Shown here: one piece after another, positions 56,242 through 64,000 of the stretch
How positions within the stretch are numbered: the first letter of the stretch is position 1
How the letters are laid out: every line of letters begins with the position of its first letter
Source: Burkholderiaceae bacterium
GTDB lineage: Bacteria > Pseudomonadota > Gammaproteobacteria > Burkholderiales > Burkholderiaceae_E
Assembly (NCBI GenBank): GCA_023954015.1
Contig: JAMLIS010000007.1
Location: forward strand, 1 to 64,000
Length of the DNA stretch: 64,000 nt
Direction: 5' to 3'
Translations under genes and position numbers: made by a program
Notes under the pieces: generated by a model
Seen by the model: the letters and a program-made list of their open reading frames with translations, nothing else
Told to the model about the DNA's origin: nothing
Database searches by the model: none

Positions 56242-57272
56242 CCGCGGACGCAGTCGCACGCGCCGTCGCTTCGGGCAGCGCGGCATCCGCTGCGCAGGCC
56301 GGCTTCGCCGGCGCGCAGGCTCCGCGGGTTTCGGTGGTCGTCCCGGTCTACGACGAACAGACGGTGCTCGAGGCGCTGTTCGCGCGGCTGTATCCGGCGC
56401 TCGACGCGCTCGCGATCTCCTACGAGATCGTCTTCGTCGACGACGGCAGCCGCGACCGCTCCGCGCAACTGCTCGCCGAGCAGTTCCGCCGCCGCCCCGA
56501 CGTCACCCGCGTCGTGCTCTTCGCGTCGAACTTCGGCCAGCACCGTGCGATCCTCGCCGGCTTCGAATACGCGCGCGGCGACCGCATCGTCACGCTCGAC
56601 GCCGACCTGCAGAACCCGCCCGAGGAGATCGGCCGGCTGCTCGCGCAGATGGACGCCGGACACGACTACGTCGGCACGATTCGCCGCCTGCGCGAGGACA
56701 GCTGGTGGCGGCGCACGGCCTCGCGCGCGATGAACCGGCTGCGCGAGCGCACGACGAGGATCCGGATGACCGACCAGGGCTGCATGATGCGCGCCTACAG
56801 TCGCGAGATCGTCGACGCGATCAACCACTGCGAGGAGCTGTACACCTTCGTGCCGGCGCTGGCCTGGCAGTTCGCGCGCAACCCCGTCGAGATCGACGTC
56901 GCGCACGAGGAGCGCTTCGCCGGGCAGTCGAAGTATTCGGCCTACCGCCTGATGCGGCTGAACTTCGACCTGATGACCGCGTTCTCGATCGTCCCGCTGC
57001 AGATGTTCTCGCTCGCCGGCATGCTGCTGTCGGTGCTCTCGGCACTGCTCGTCTTCGTGCTGGCTGCCCGCCGGCTGTTCCTCGGTCCCGAGGAAGGCGG
57101 ACTGTTCACGCTGTTCGCGATCGAGTTCCTGCTGATGGGCCTCGCGCTGTTCGGGATCGGGCTGCTCGGCGAATACGTCGGACGCATCTACCAGGAAGTT
57201 CGCCGGCGCCCGCGCTACCTCGTCTCGGCGGTTCTGCAGGATCTCGAGGCACCTCCGCGGCAGGCCCGATGA
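56238..57272 (+). CDS. arnC: Undecaprenyl-phosphate Ara4FN transferase
   Basis: A 344-residue GT2 glycosyltransferase with two C-terminal membrane helices. The GT-A domain shows VSVVVPVYDEQTVLEALF, EIVFVDDGSRDRS, TLDADLQNPPEEI and MTDQGCMMRAYSR. The helices AGMLLSVLSALLVFVLAARRL and LLMGLALFGIGLLGEYVGRIYQEV anchor it. It attaches the formylated sugar to undecaprenyl phosphate. The ATG at 56238 overlaps the arnB stop; the first 30 residues are Ala-rich and non-conserved. Confidence 0.94.
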   Translation: MTADAVARAVASGSAASAAQAGFAGAQAPRVSVVVPVYDEQTVLEALFARLYPALDALAISYEIVFVDDGSRDRSAQLLAEQFRRRPDVTRVVLFASNFGQHRAILAGFEYARGDRIVTLDADLQNPPEEIGRLLAQMDAGHDYVGTIRRLREDSWWRRTASRAMNRLRERTTRIRMTDQGCMMRAYSREIVDAINHCEELYTFVPALAWQFARNPVEIDVAHEERFAGQSKYSAYRLMRLNFDLMTAFSIVPLQMFSLAGMLLSVLSALLVFVLAARRLFLGPEEGGLFTLFAIEFLLMGLALFGIGLLGEYVGRIYQEVRRRPRYLVSAVLQDLEAPPRQAR

Positions 57273-58300
57273 CGCGAGCGGTCGTCTTCGCGTATCACCA
57301 GATCGGCGTGCGCTGCCTGCGAACGCTGCTCGCGCGCGGCGTCGATGTCGCGCTCGTCGTCACGCACGACGACGCGCCCGGCGAGACGATCTGGTTCGAC
57401 AGCGTGCGCGCCGCCGCCGAAGAGCGAGCCATCGAGTCGATCGCGCCCGACGACCCGAACACCGACGCGGTGCTTGCACGCGTTCGCGACGCACGCCCGG
57501 ACTTCCTCTTCTCGTTCTACTACCGGCGCCTGCTCGACGAGCGCCTGCTCGACGTGGCTCCCCGCGGCGGGTGGAACCTGCACGGCTCGCTGCTGCCGAA
57601 ATATCGCGGACGCGTGCCGCTGAACTGGGCGATCCTGCAAGGCGAGACCGAAACCGGCGCGACGCTGCACGCGATGACGCCGAAGGCCGACGCCGGCGCG
57701 ATCGTCGACCAGCAGGCGGTGCCGATCCTGCCCGACGACGACGCGCGCGAGGTCTACGCGAAGATCTGCGTTGCCGCCGAAATCGTCCTGTGGCGCAGTT
57801 TGCCCGCGCTGCTCGATGGAAGCGCCGTGCTTCGCGAACAGGATCCGGCCGCCGCCACGCGCTTCGGCGCACGCCGCGCCGAGGACGGGCGCATCGATCC
57901 GTCGTTGCCCGCGCGCGCGCTGCACGACCTGGTGCGCGCGGTCGCGAAGCCCTTCCCCGGCGCATTCGTCGACCTGCCGCAGGGCCGGCTCTTCGTCTGG
58001 CGCACCGCGCCCGCCCAACCGGTCCACGGGCCTGCGCGGGTTGCCCGCGAAGCTGCGCCAGCGCAGCCCGGCGAACCGTCGCCCGCGCAGGATGCCGGCA
58101 CGCCCGCGCTCGCCGAGATGCGCGTCGTCGCCGGCGAGCTGTCGCTGTTCGGCGCGGACGGCCGTCGGCTGCGCGTGCTCGAGGCGCAACTGGGCGACAC
58201 GGCGCTGGACGCCGTTCGCTTTCGCGCGGTGTTCGGCGAGCGCCTGGCCCTGCCGCCACTGCAGGCTCGACACGACCCGACCGGAGCGTCCCCACGATGA
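57269..58300 (+). CDS. arnA: UDP-L-Ara4N formyltransferase (separate gene)
   Basis: A 343-residue protein equal to the N-terminal half of E. coli ArnA. It has the formyltransferase motif GGWNLHGSLLPKYRGRVPLNWAI (catalytic Asn/His) and TGATLHAMTPKADAGAIVDQ, followed by an FMT C-terminal subdomain interrupted by a Pro/Ala-rich insert around residues 250-285. It formylates UDP-L-Ara4N with N10-formyl-THF. In enterobacteria this is fused to the decarboxylase; here the two are adjacent genes with ATGA overlaps on both sides. Confidence 0.92.
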   Translation: MTRAVVFAYHQIGVRCLRTLLARGVDVALVVTHDDAPGETIWFDSVRAAAEERAIESIAPDDPNTDAVLARVRDARPDFLFSFYYRRLLDERLLDVAPRGGWNLHGSLLPKYRGRVPLNWAILQGETETGATLHAMTPKADAGAIVDQQAVPILPDDDAREVYAKICVAAEIVLWRSLPALLDGSAVLREQDPAAATRFGARRAEDGRIDPSLPARALHDLVRAVAKPFPGAFVDLPQGRLFVWRTAPAQPVHGPARVAREAAPAQPGEPSPAQDAGTPALAEMRVVAGELSLFGADGRRLRVLEAQLGDTALDAVRFRAVFGERLALPPLQARHDPTGASPR

Positions 58301-59364
58301 AGCGCGTGCTCATACTCGGCATCGACGGATTCATCGGGCACCACCTGACGCGAGCGATCCTGTCGCAGACCGACTGGGAAGTGCACGGCATCGACATGCA
58401 CGACGATCGCATCGCCGAGTGGGTCGGACACCCGCGGCTGCGCTTCTTCGAAGGCGACATCACGATCAACCGCGAGTGGATCGAGTACCACGTGAAGAAG
58501 TGCGATGTCGTGCTCCCGCTGGTGGCGATCGCCACGCCCGCCACCTACGTTCGCGAGCCGCTGCGCGTCTTCGAGCTGGATTTCGAGGCGAACCTCCCGG
58601 TCGTTCGCCACTGCCTGCACTACGGCAAGCACCTGGTGTTTCCGTCGACCTCCGAGGTCTACGGCATGTGCCACGACGAACGCTTCGACCCCGAGACCTC
58701 CGAGCTCGTCTACGGCCCGATCGGCAAGCAGCGCTGGATCTACGCGTGCTCGAAGCAGCTGATGGACCGCGTGATCCACGCCTACGGCCTCGAGCGCGGG
58801 CTGCGCTACACGCTGTTCCGGCCGTTCAACTGGATCGGCGGCGGCCTGGACAGCATCGACACGCCGAAGGAAGGATCGAGCCGCGTCGTCACGCAGTTCT
58901 TCGGCCACATCGTTCGCGGCGAGCCGATCCGGCTCGTCGACGGCGGCCTGCAGCGGCGCTCCTTCACCTTCGTCGACGACGGCATCGCGGCGCTGATGAA
59001 GATCATCGAGAACCGCGACGATCGCGCCTGCGGGCGCATCTACAACGTCGGCAACCCGGCGAACCACCATTCGGTGCGCGAGCTCGCGCAGATGATGATC
59101 GAGATCGCCGCCGACTATCCGGAATACCGGGACAACGCCGCACGCGTCACGCTCGTGGACACGAGCGCGCAGGACTACTACGGCAACGGCTACCAGGACG
59201 TGCGCGACCGTGTCCCCGCCATCGAGAACACGCGCGCCGAACTCGACTGGGAGCCTCGCATCGGCATGCGCGAGGCGCTGGTGCGCATCTTCGAGCACTA
59301 CCGCAGCCGGATGCCCGATGCCCGATCGCTGAACGAAGCCTCGTCGTGCGACGCCTCGCACTGA
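58297..59364 (+). CDS. UDP-glucuronate decarboxylase (ArnA C-terminal domain as separate gene)
   Basis: A 355-residue extended SDR equivalent to the C-terminal half of ArnA, oxidatively decarboxylating UDP-glucuronate to UDP-Ara4O. It shows the NAD site VLILGIDGFIGHHLTRA, PLVAIATPATYVREPL, FPSTSEVYGMC, the catalytic YACSKQLMDRVIHAYG, and RPFNWIGGGLDSIDTPKEG. It overlaps the formyltransferase gene by four bases. arnD begins inside its last codons. Confidence 0.94.
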   Translation: MKRVLILGIDGFIGHHLTRAILSQTDWEVHGIDMHDDRIAEWVGHPRLRFFEGDITINREWIEYHVKKCDVVLPLVAIATPATYVREPLRVFELDFEANLPVVRHCLHYGKHLVFPSTSEVYGMCHDERFDPETSELVYGPIGKQRWIYACSKQLMDRVIHAYGLERGLRYTLFRPFNWIGGGLDSIDTPKEGSSRVVTQFFGHIVRGEPIRLVDGGLQRRSFTFVDDGIAALMKIIENRDDRACGRIYNVGNPANHHSVRELAQMMIEIAADYPEYRDNAARVTLVDTSAQDYYGNGYQDVRDRVPAIENTRAELDWEPRIGMREALVRIFEHYRSRMPDARSLNEASSCDASH

Positions 59365-60329
59365 AGGTCGACGTCGACACCTGGCGCGGAACGCGAGACG
59401 GCGTGCCGCGGCTGCTCGACGTGCTCGAGCGGCACGATGCGCGGGCGAGCTTCCTGTTCAGCCTGGGGCCCGACCATACCGGTCGCGCGATCCGCCGGGC
59501 GTTGCGGCCGGGCTTCATCGGCAAGGTCTCCCGCACCTCGGTCGTCGGACACTACGGGATCCGCACGCTGCTGTACGGGACGCTGCTGCCCGGCCCCGAC
59601 ATCGGTCGGCGTGAGGCAGCGACGATGCGCCGCGTTCGCGACCGCGGCTTCGAGGCCGGCGTGCACTGCTGGGACCACGTGTCGTGGCAGGACCGGGTCG
59701 GCGTGCGCGACGCCGCGTGGACGCGCGCGCAGATGCAGCGCGCCGTCGATCGATTCGGCGAGATCTTCGGCGCCAGGCCACGCGTGCACGGCGCCGCCGG
59801 CTGGCAGATGAACGACGCCGCCTGGCCGCTCGAACGAGAGCTCGGCTTCGAATACGCGTCGGACACGCGCGGCACGCACCCGTTCCGCCCGGTCGACGCC
59901 GAGGGCCGCGACATCGGCGTGCCGCAGCTGCCGACGACGCTGCCGACGCTCGACGAGATGATCGGCGTGCACGGCGTGACCGCCGACAATGCCGATGCGC
60001 GGCTGCTCGCCCTGACCGCCGACCCCCCGCGCGAGGTGCAGGTCTACACGCTGCACGCCGAACTCGAAGGCGGCCGCCTCGGCAACGTCTTCGAGCGCCT
60101 GCTGCGCGGCTGGCGCACGCAGGGCTGGACGCTGGTCGGCCTCGACGGGCTTTTTGCGTCGCTCGACGCGCGAGCGCTGCCGGCGCATCGGTTCGCCGTC
60201 GGAACGGTTTCCGGGCGCAGCGGCACGCTCGCCGTGCAAGGCACGGGAGCCACGCGAGCGGAAACGCGGAAGAAAGCGGACGAGGGCGCCGCCGCCACCC
60301 GAGTGTCCCGGGCGCCTGGATCGGTATAA
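59346..60329 (+). CDS. arnD: Undecaprenyl-phosphate Ara4FN deformylase
   Basis: A 327-residue NodB-type polysaccharide deacetylase-like enzyme. The conserved first motif is LKVDVDTWRGTRDGVPRLLD; GFEAGVHCWDHVSWQDRV carries the metal His residues. VHGAAGWQMNDAAWPLERELGF and SDTRGTHPFRPVD follow. It removes formyl from undecaprenyl-P-Ara4FN before ArnT acts. The GTG at 59346 overlaps the previous gene by 19 bases; no ATG is available before the first motif. The last 40 residues are variable. Confidence 0.92.
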   Translation: MRRLALKVDVDTWRGTRDGVPRLLDVLERHDARASFLFSLGPDHTGRAIRRALRPGFIGKVSRTSVVGHYGIRTLLYGTLLPGPDIGRREAATMRRVRDRGFEAGVHCWDHVSWQDRVGVRDAAWTRAQMQRAVDRFGEIFGARPRVHGAAGWQMNDAAWPLERELGFEYASDTRGTHPFRPVDAEGRDIGVPQLPTTLPTLDEMIGVHGVTADNADARLLALTADPPREVQVYTLHAELEGGRLGNVFERLLRGWRTQGWTLVGLDGLFASLDARALPAHRFAVGTVSGRSGTLAVQGTGATRAETRKKADEGAAATRVSRAPGSV

Positions 60330-60330
60330 T

Positions 60331-60353
60331 CGATCTGCAAGATCGTTTTTATT
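60331..60353 (+). terminator. Candidate Rho-independent terminator of the arn operon
   Basis: A 6-bp stem CGATCT/AGATCG with a three-base loop starts two bases after the arnD stop and is followed by TTTTTATT. The stem is short for a strong terminator. A TATAAT overlapping the arnD stop (60325-60330) could alternatively mark an ahpC promoter, but its -35 region is poor. Confidence 0.45.
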
Positions 60354-60440
60354 CGTTGGACCGATTACGTCGACGCACCGAGAATTCCTTCATCGCGCCG
60401 GGCATCGCGTCCGGCCACTACCGAAGAAGGGAGTCACTCG

Positions 60441-60989
60441 ATGAAAACCGTTGGCGACAAGCTGGAAGCATTCCGCGTGGTCGGCGTCAAGCCGCAGTTC
60501 AACCAACCCGAAGAGAAAGGCGTCAGCGCCTTCGAAGAGATCACCGAGAAGTCGTTCCCGGGCAAGTGGAAGATCATCTATTTCTATCCGAAGGACTTCA
60601 CCTTCGTCTGCCCGACCGAGATCGTCGGCTACGACAAGCTCGTCGGCAACTTCGAGGAGCGCGATGCGGTCGTGCTCGCCGGCTCGACCGACAACGAGTT
60701 CGTCAAGCTGGCGTGGCGTCGCGAGCACCCCGACCTGAAGAACCTGAAGCAGTGGCAGTTCGCCGACACGACGGGTTCGCTGGTCGACCAGCTCGGCGTG
60801 CGCGAGAAAGACGAAGGCGTTGCGCTGCGTGCGACCTTCATCGTCGATCCGGACAACACCATCCAGCACGTTACGGTGAACAACCTGAACGTGGGCCGCA
60901 ATCCCGACGAGACACTGCGCATCCTCGACGGACTGCAGACCGACGAGCTGTGCCCGTGCAACCGCGCGGTCGGCGGCAAGACGCTTTGA
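60441..60989 (+). CDS. ahpC: AhpC-type peroxiredoxin
   Basis: A 182-residue typical 2-Cys peroxiredoxin. The peroxidatic Cys57 is in FTFVCPTEIVGY. The C-terminal TDELCPCNRAVGGKTL has Cys171 and Cys173, the three-cysteine pattern known from Mycobacterium tuberculosis AhpC that is reduced through AhpD rather than AhpF. The ahpD gene follows by 13 bases, in line with that. It reduces H2O2, organic peroxides and peroxynitrite in the cytoplasm. Confidence 0.95.
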   Translation: MKTVGDKLEAFRVVGVKPQFNQPEEKGVSAFEEITEKSFPGKWKIIYFYPKDFTFVCPTEIVGYDKLVGNFEERDAVVLAGSTDNEFVKLAWRREHPDLKNLKQWQFADTTGSLVDQLGVREKDEGVALRATFIVDPDNTIQHVTVNNLNVGRNPDETLRILDGLQTDELCPCNRAVGGKTL

Positions 60990-61002
60990 ACGGAGGCCGG
61001 CA

Positions 61003-61518
61003 ATGACGAAGCTCGAAGCCGCCCGTTCGCGGATTCCCGATTTCGCGAAGGACATCCGGCTGAACCTGGACGCGGTCGTCCAGCGCTCGAGCCTCGCGCC
61101 GGCCGACGCGCTCGGCTGCGCGCTGGCCGCCGCCTATGCGGCGGGCAGCACGGAGCTGGCCGATGCGTTCCGCGAGGCGCTCGACGAAACCGACGCGAAC
61201 GCCGCGCTGTCGGCCGCCGCGCTGATGGGCATGAACAACGTCTGGTACCCGTACGTCGAGATGGCCGACGACCCGGAGCTGGGCAAGCAGCGCGCCGAGC
61301 TGCGCATGCAGGCCTACGCGACGCACGGCGGCGTGACGCGCGAGCGCTTCGAAGCCTTCGCGCTCGCCGCCTCGGCGGTCGGCAAGTGCCGGTTCTGCGT
61401 GGGCTCGCACTACGAACTGCTGCAGAAAGCGGGCTGGACGGCCGTGCAGCTGCGTGACGTCGGGCGCATCGCCGCGGTGGTCGCCGCCGGCGCACTCGCG
61501 CTGCGAAGTGCGGCCTGA
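61003..61518 (+). CDS. ahpD: AhpD-like alkylhydroperoxidase/carboxymuconolactone decarboxylase family protein
   Basis: A 171-residue helical protein with the AhpD redox motif at Cys129 and Cys132 (VGKCRFCVGSHYELLQKAG) and proton-relay His136. It probably reduces the adjacent AhpC with electrons from a lipoamide-dependent system. It is co-transcribed with ahpC after a GGAGG site and convergent with folE2. Confidence 0.94.
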   Translation: MTKLEAARSRIPDFAKDIRLNLDAVVQRSSLAPADALGCALAAAYAAGSTELADAFREALDETDANAALSAAALMGMNNVWYPYVEMADDPELGKQRAELRMQAYATHGGVTRERFEAFALAASAVGKCRFCVGSHYELLQKAGWTAVQLRDVGRIAAVVAAGALALRSAA

Positions 61519-61539
61519 CGAATTGCGCGACCGCCCCCT

Positions 61540-62367
61540 TCAGCGTTCGCCCTTCCGCGACTCCACGCGCGCGACCGCCGAATGGTTGTGGATCGATTCG
61601 AAGTTCTCCGCCTCGACGGTGAAGCGGCCGATGCGCGCGTCGGCGCGTAGTGCGACGGCGATGTCGCGCACGAGATCCTCGACGAACTTGGGGTTCTCGT
61701 AGGCGCGCTCGGTGACGTGCTTCTCGTCCACGCGCTTGAGCAGGCCGTAGAGTTCGCTCGAAGCCTGCGCCTCGACCAGCGCAATGAGTTCCTCCGGGTC
61801 GACCGGCCGCGAAGCCTCGATCGACACCGTGACGTGCGAGCGCTGGTTGTGCGCGCCGTATTCGGAGATCGACTTCGAGCACGGGCACAGGCTCGTCACG
61901 GGCACGACGACGTTCATCGTCGTGACCGCGTCGCGCGCGCCGCCGTCGACGACGATCGACAACTCGTAGTCCATCAGGCTTTGCACCCGCGAGACCGGCG
62001 CGCTCTTGCGCACGAACAGCGGCAGGCTCGCTTCGATGCGCCCGGCGTCGGCTTCGAGCAGTACCAGCATCTCGTCGAACATCGCGCGCACGCCCGCCTG
62101 GTCGAGCGCCGGTTCATCGGCTGCCAGCCGTCGCTCGAGCAGGGCGAGGAAGCGCGACATGTGCGTACCCTTTCGCTCGGCGGGCAGCGCGACGTACAAC
62201 CCGAAGCGCCCGACGCTCGGCTGCTCGCCCGAGCTGCTGCGCCAGCGCAGCGGATAGCGCAGGCCCCTCACGCCGACGCGCTCGATCGGCAGCTGCCGGC
62301 GGTCGGCGCTGCCCTGCACGTCGAGCAGCGTGCCGCCCAGCGTCGCGGCGCTGTCGCGAACGTTCAT
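61540..62367 (-). CDS. folE2: GTP cyclohydrolase FolE2 (type IB)
   Basis: A 275-residue metal-flexible GTP cyclohydrolase I alternative that makes dihydroneopterin triphosphate for folate or queuosine. Conserved blocks: [37 protein letters not shown], and the active-site [23 protein letters not shown] with the metal-ligand cysteine. [11 protein letters not shown] and [10 protein letters not shown] complete it. The ATG at 62367 begins the family N-terminal region. It lies 38 bases after dxs on the same strand. Confidence 0.95.
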   Translation of the reverse strand: MNVRDSAATLGGTLLDVQGSADRRQLPIERVGVRGLRYPLRWRSSSGEQPSVGRFGLYVALPAERKGTHMSRFLALLERRLAADEPALDQAGVRAMFDEMLVLLEADAGRIEASLPLFVRKSAPVSRVQSLMDYELSIVVDGGARDAVTTMNVVVPVTSLCPCSKSISEYGAHNQRSHVTVSIEASRPVDPEELIALVEAQASSELYGLLKRVDEKHVTERAYENPKFVEDLVRDIAVALRADARIGRFTVEAENFESIHNHSAVARVESRKGER

Positions 62368-62405
62368 CGAATCCTCCGCCGGTTTGCGGTGCACGAAAGG
62401 GGCGT

Positions 62406-64000
62406 TCAGCCGCGGCCGCCGGCGACGAGTCGCGGCGCCTTGTCGATGCCGGGTCGATCGTCGAAACGCGCGCGCACCGATCGCTCGATGCCGGCGGCGT
62501 CGAGCCCCTCGGCGCGCAGCAGCAGCGACTGCTCGCCGTGCTCGATGTGCCGATCGGGCAGTCCGAGCTGCAGCAAGGGCCGCACGATCGCCTCGGCGGC
62601 GAAGGCCTCGGCCACCGCACTGCCGGCGCCGCCCATCACGACGTGCTCCTCGATCGTGACGAAGGCATCGTGCGTCGCGGCCAGCTCGCGCAACAGGGCG
62701 ACGTCGATGGGCTTGACGAAACGCATGTTCACGACGGTCGCATCGAGCGCCTCGCCGGCGGCAAGCGCCGGCGCGAGCATCGTGCCGAAGGCAAGCAGCG
62801 CGATGCGTCGGCCGCCACCGGGCCGATGCTCGCGAGCGCACTCGCGGCGCACTTCGGCGCGGCCGATCGGAATCGCAGTCAGATCCTTCGACACCGTCGC
62901 CCCGACGCCGGCGCCGCGCGGATAACGCACCGCAGCCGGCCCGTCGTGACGGAAAGCCGTGTAGAGCATCTGCCGGCACTCGTTCTCGTCCGCCGGCGCC
63001 ATCACCACCAGGTTCGGCACGCAGCGCAGGTACGCGTAGTCGTACACGCCCGCGTGCGTCGCGCCGTCGGCGCCGACGATGCCGGCACGGTCGAGCGCGA
63101 ACACGACCGGCAGGTTCTGCAACGCCACGTCGTGCACGAGCTGATCGTAGCCGCGCTGCAGGAAAGTGCTGTAGATCGCGACGACCGGCTTCATTCCCTC
63201 GCAGGCGAGCCCGGCGGCAAAGGTGACCGCGTGCTGCTCGGCGATGCCGACGTCGAAATAACGCTGCGGAAACCGCCGCTCGAACTCGACCAGGCCCGAG
63301 CCTTCGCGCATCGCCGGCGTGATCGCCACGAGCCGCTCGTCGAGCGCGCCCATGTCGCAGATCCAGTCGGAGAACACCTGCGTGTAGGTCGGACGAGACG
63401 GAGCCGACGGCGTGCGGACGCCTTCGTGGGGATCGAAGCGTCCCGGCCCGTGATAGAGCACCGGATCGGCCTCGGCAAGCTTGTAGCCCTGCCCCTTGCG
63501 CGTGACCACGTGCAGGAACTGCGCGCCGCGCAGCTCGCGAAGGTTCTGCAGCGTGGGCACGAGGCTGTCGAGGTCGTGTCCGTCGATCGGGCCCACGTAG
63601 TTGAAGCCGAACTCCTCGAACATCGTCGCCGGCGCCACGAAGCCCTTCGCGTGCTCCTCGAGCCGCTTGGCCAGCTCGAACAGCGGCGGCACGTTCTGCA
63701 GCACGGCACGCCCGACGTCGCGCGCCTTCGTGTAGAAACGGCTCGAGAGCAGGCGCGCAAGGTAGCGGTTCAGCGCTCCCACCGGAGGCGAAATCGACAT
63801 CTCGTTGTCGTTCAGGACGACGAGCAGGTCGATGTCGGTGGTCACGCCCACGTTGTTCATCGCCTCGAAGGCCATGCCGGCGGTCATCGCGCCGTCGCCG
63901 ATCACCGCGACGTGCCGGCGGCGGGAGGGTCCGACGCCCTCGCCCTTGTTGCGGGATGCAACCGCCATGCCGAGCGCGGCCGAGATCGACGTCGACGAAT
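62406..64000 (-). CDS. dxs: 1-deoxy-D-xylulose-5-phosphate synthase (5'-truncated by window edge)
   Basis: The C-terminal 530 or so residues of the first enzyme of the MEP isoprenoid pathway; the N-terminus lies beyond base 64000. The window-edge codons read [16 protein letters not shown], continuing into [18 protein letters not shown] (ThDP/Mg site). [50 protein letters not shown] and [11 protein letters not shown] follow, all standard Dxs motifs. The ATG at 63968 is internal, not the true start. Confidence 0.96.
   Translation of the reverse strand, partial: SSTSISAALGMAVASRNKGEGVGPSRRRHVAVIGDGAMTAGMAFEAMNNVGVTTDIDLLVVLNDNEMSISPPVGALNRYLARLLSSRFYTKARDVGRAVLQNVPPLFELAKRLEEHAKGFVAPATMFEEFGFNYVGPIDGHDLDSLVPTLQNLRELRGAQFLHVVTRKGQGYKLAEADPVLYHGPGRFDPHEGVRTPSAPSRPTYTQVFSDWICDMGALDERLVAITPAMREGSGLVEFERRFPQRYFDVGIAEQHAVTFAAGLACEGMKPVVAIYSTFLQRGYDQLVHDVALQNLPVVFALDRAGIVGADGATHAGVYDYAYLRCVPNLVVMAPADENECRQMLYTAFRHDGPAAVRYPRGAGVGATVSKDLTAIPIGRAEVRRECAREHRPGGGRRIALLAFGTMLAPALAAGEALDATVVNMRFVKPIDVALLRELAATHDAFVTIEEHVVMGGAGSAVAEAFAAEAIVRPLLQLGLPDRHIEHGEQSLLLRAEGLDAAGIERSVRARFDDRPGIDKAPRLVAGGRG

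Overview
The window comes from a high-GC Gram-negative bacterium, most likely a betaproteobacterium of the order Burkholderiales. The evidence is the run of Bug/TctC periplasmic binding proteins, the earP-efp pair with an arginine-32 EF-P, the gene order xseA / exbB-exbD-lpxK-Trm112-kdsB-adk, a K+-independent H+-pyrophosphatase, and an argD-argF...argG cluster. Roughly the first 25 kb is accessory metabolism. The part before about 15.5 kb is visibly poorer in G+C. From 25.8 kb to the end the DNA looks like ordinary chromosomal backbone.

Bases 1-9356 hold the most interesting system: a nearly complete selenocysteine (Sec) locus built around a selenoprotein. On the minus strand there is one operon: a thioredoxin-reductase-like flavoprotein (3937-3008, TTG start), a 544-residue selenoprotein (2992-1358), and a Bug-type binding protein (1330-356). 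The Sec tRNA selC (287-196) follows. The selenoprotein is split for a naive reader by an in-frame TGA at 2701-2699. The two halves share one frame, the TGA encodes Sec in a U-S-T-C redox motif, and a bacterial SECIS hairpin with a GGUC apical loop begins ten bases after the TGA. On the plus strand an IclR-type regulator (4053), a second Bug protein (4948), selA (5938) and selB (7401) read away from it. A strong sigma70-type promoter and an 11-bp inverted repeat lie in the divergent gap. Only selD is not in the window.

Bases 9527-15472 hold a TRAP transporter (dctP-dctQ-dctM) with an isochorismatase-like amidohydrolase, a CocE/NonD-type serine hydrolase and a divergent MarR regulator. A scar of broken tctC and ThDP-enzyme fragments (15499-16150) separates this from a LysR-controlled operon (24672 to 16197). 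That operon encodes an ACMSD-like amidohydrolase, two Bug proteins, TctB and TctA, a ThDP-dependent enzyme and an aldehyde dehydrogenase. It looks like uptake and oxidation of an organic (possibly aryl) 2-oxo acid. A decayed copy of the same tctA lies at bases 1-171, so a 53-bp identical direct repeat brackets the Sec and TRAP regions.

Bases 25781-52544 are core genes: icd, a DUF192 protein, a GlsB-like protein, sodB, xseA, exbBD, lpxK, a Trm112-like protein, kdsB, adk, hppA, a SirB1-like protein, an SDR, an amidase, ggt, a KTSC protein, earP, efp, a response regulator, argD, argF, argG, an ABC-F ATPase, an alpha/beta hydrolase and a DUF3182 protein. yajQ (52676) is followed directly by a MITE-like element (53163-53319). 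A complete arn operon for L-Ara4N lipid A modification follows (53408-60329: arnT, arnB, arnC, arnA split into two genes, arnD). After it come ahpC-ahpD, folE2 and the 5'-truncated dxs at the window edge.
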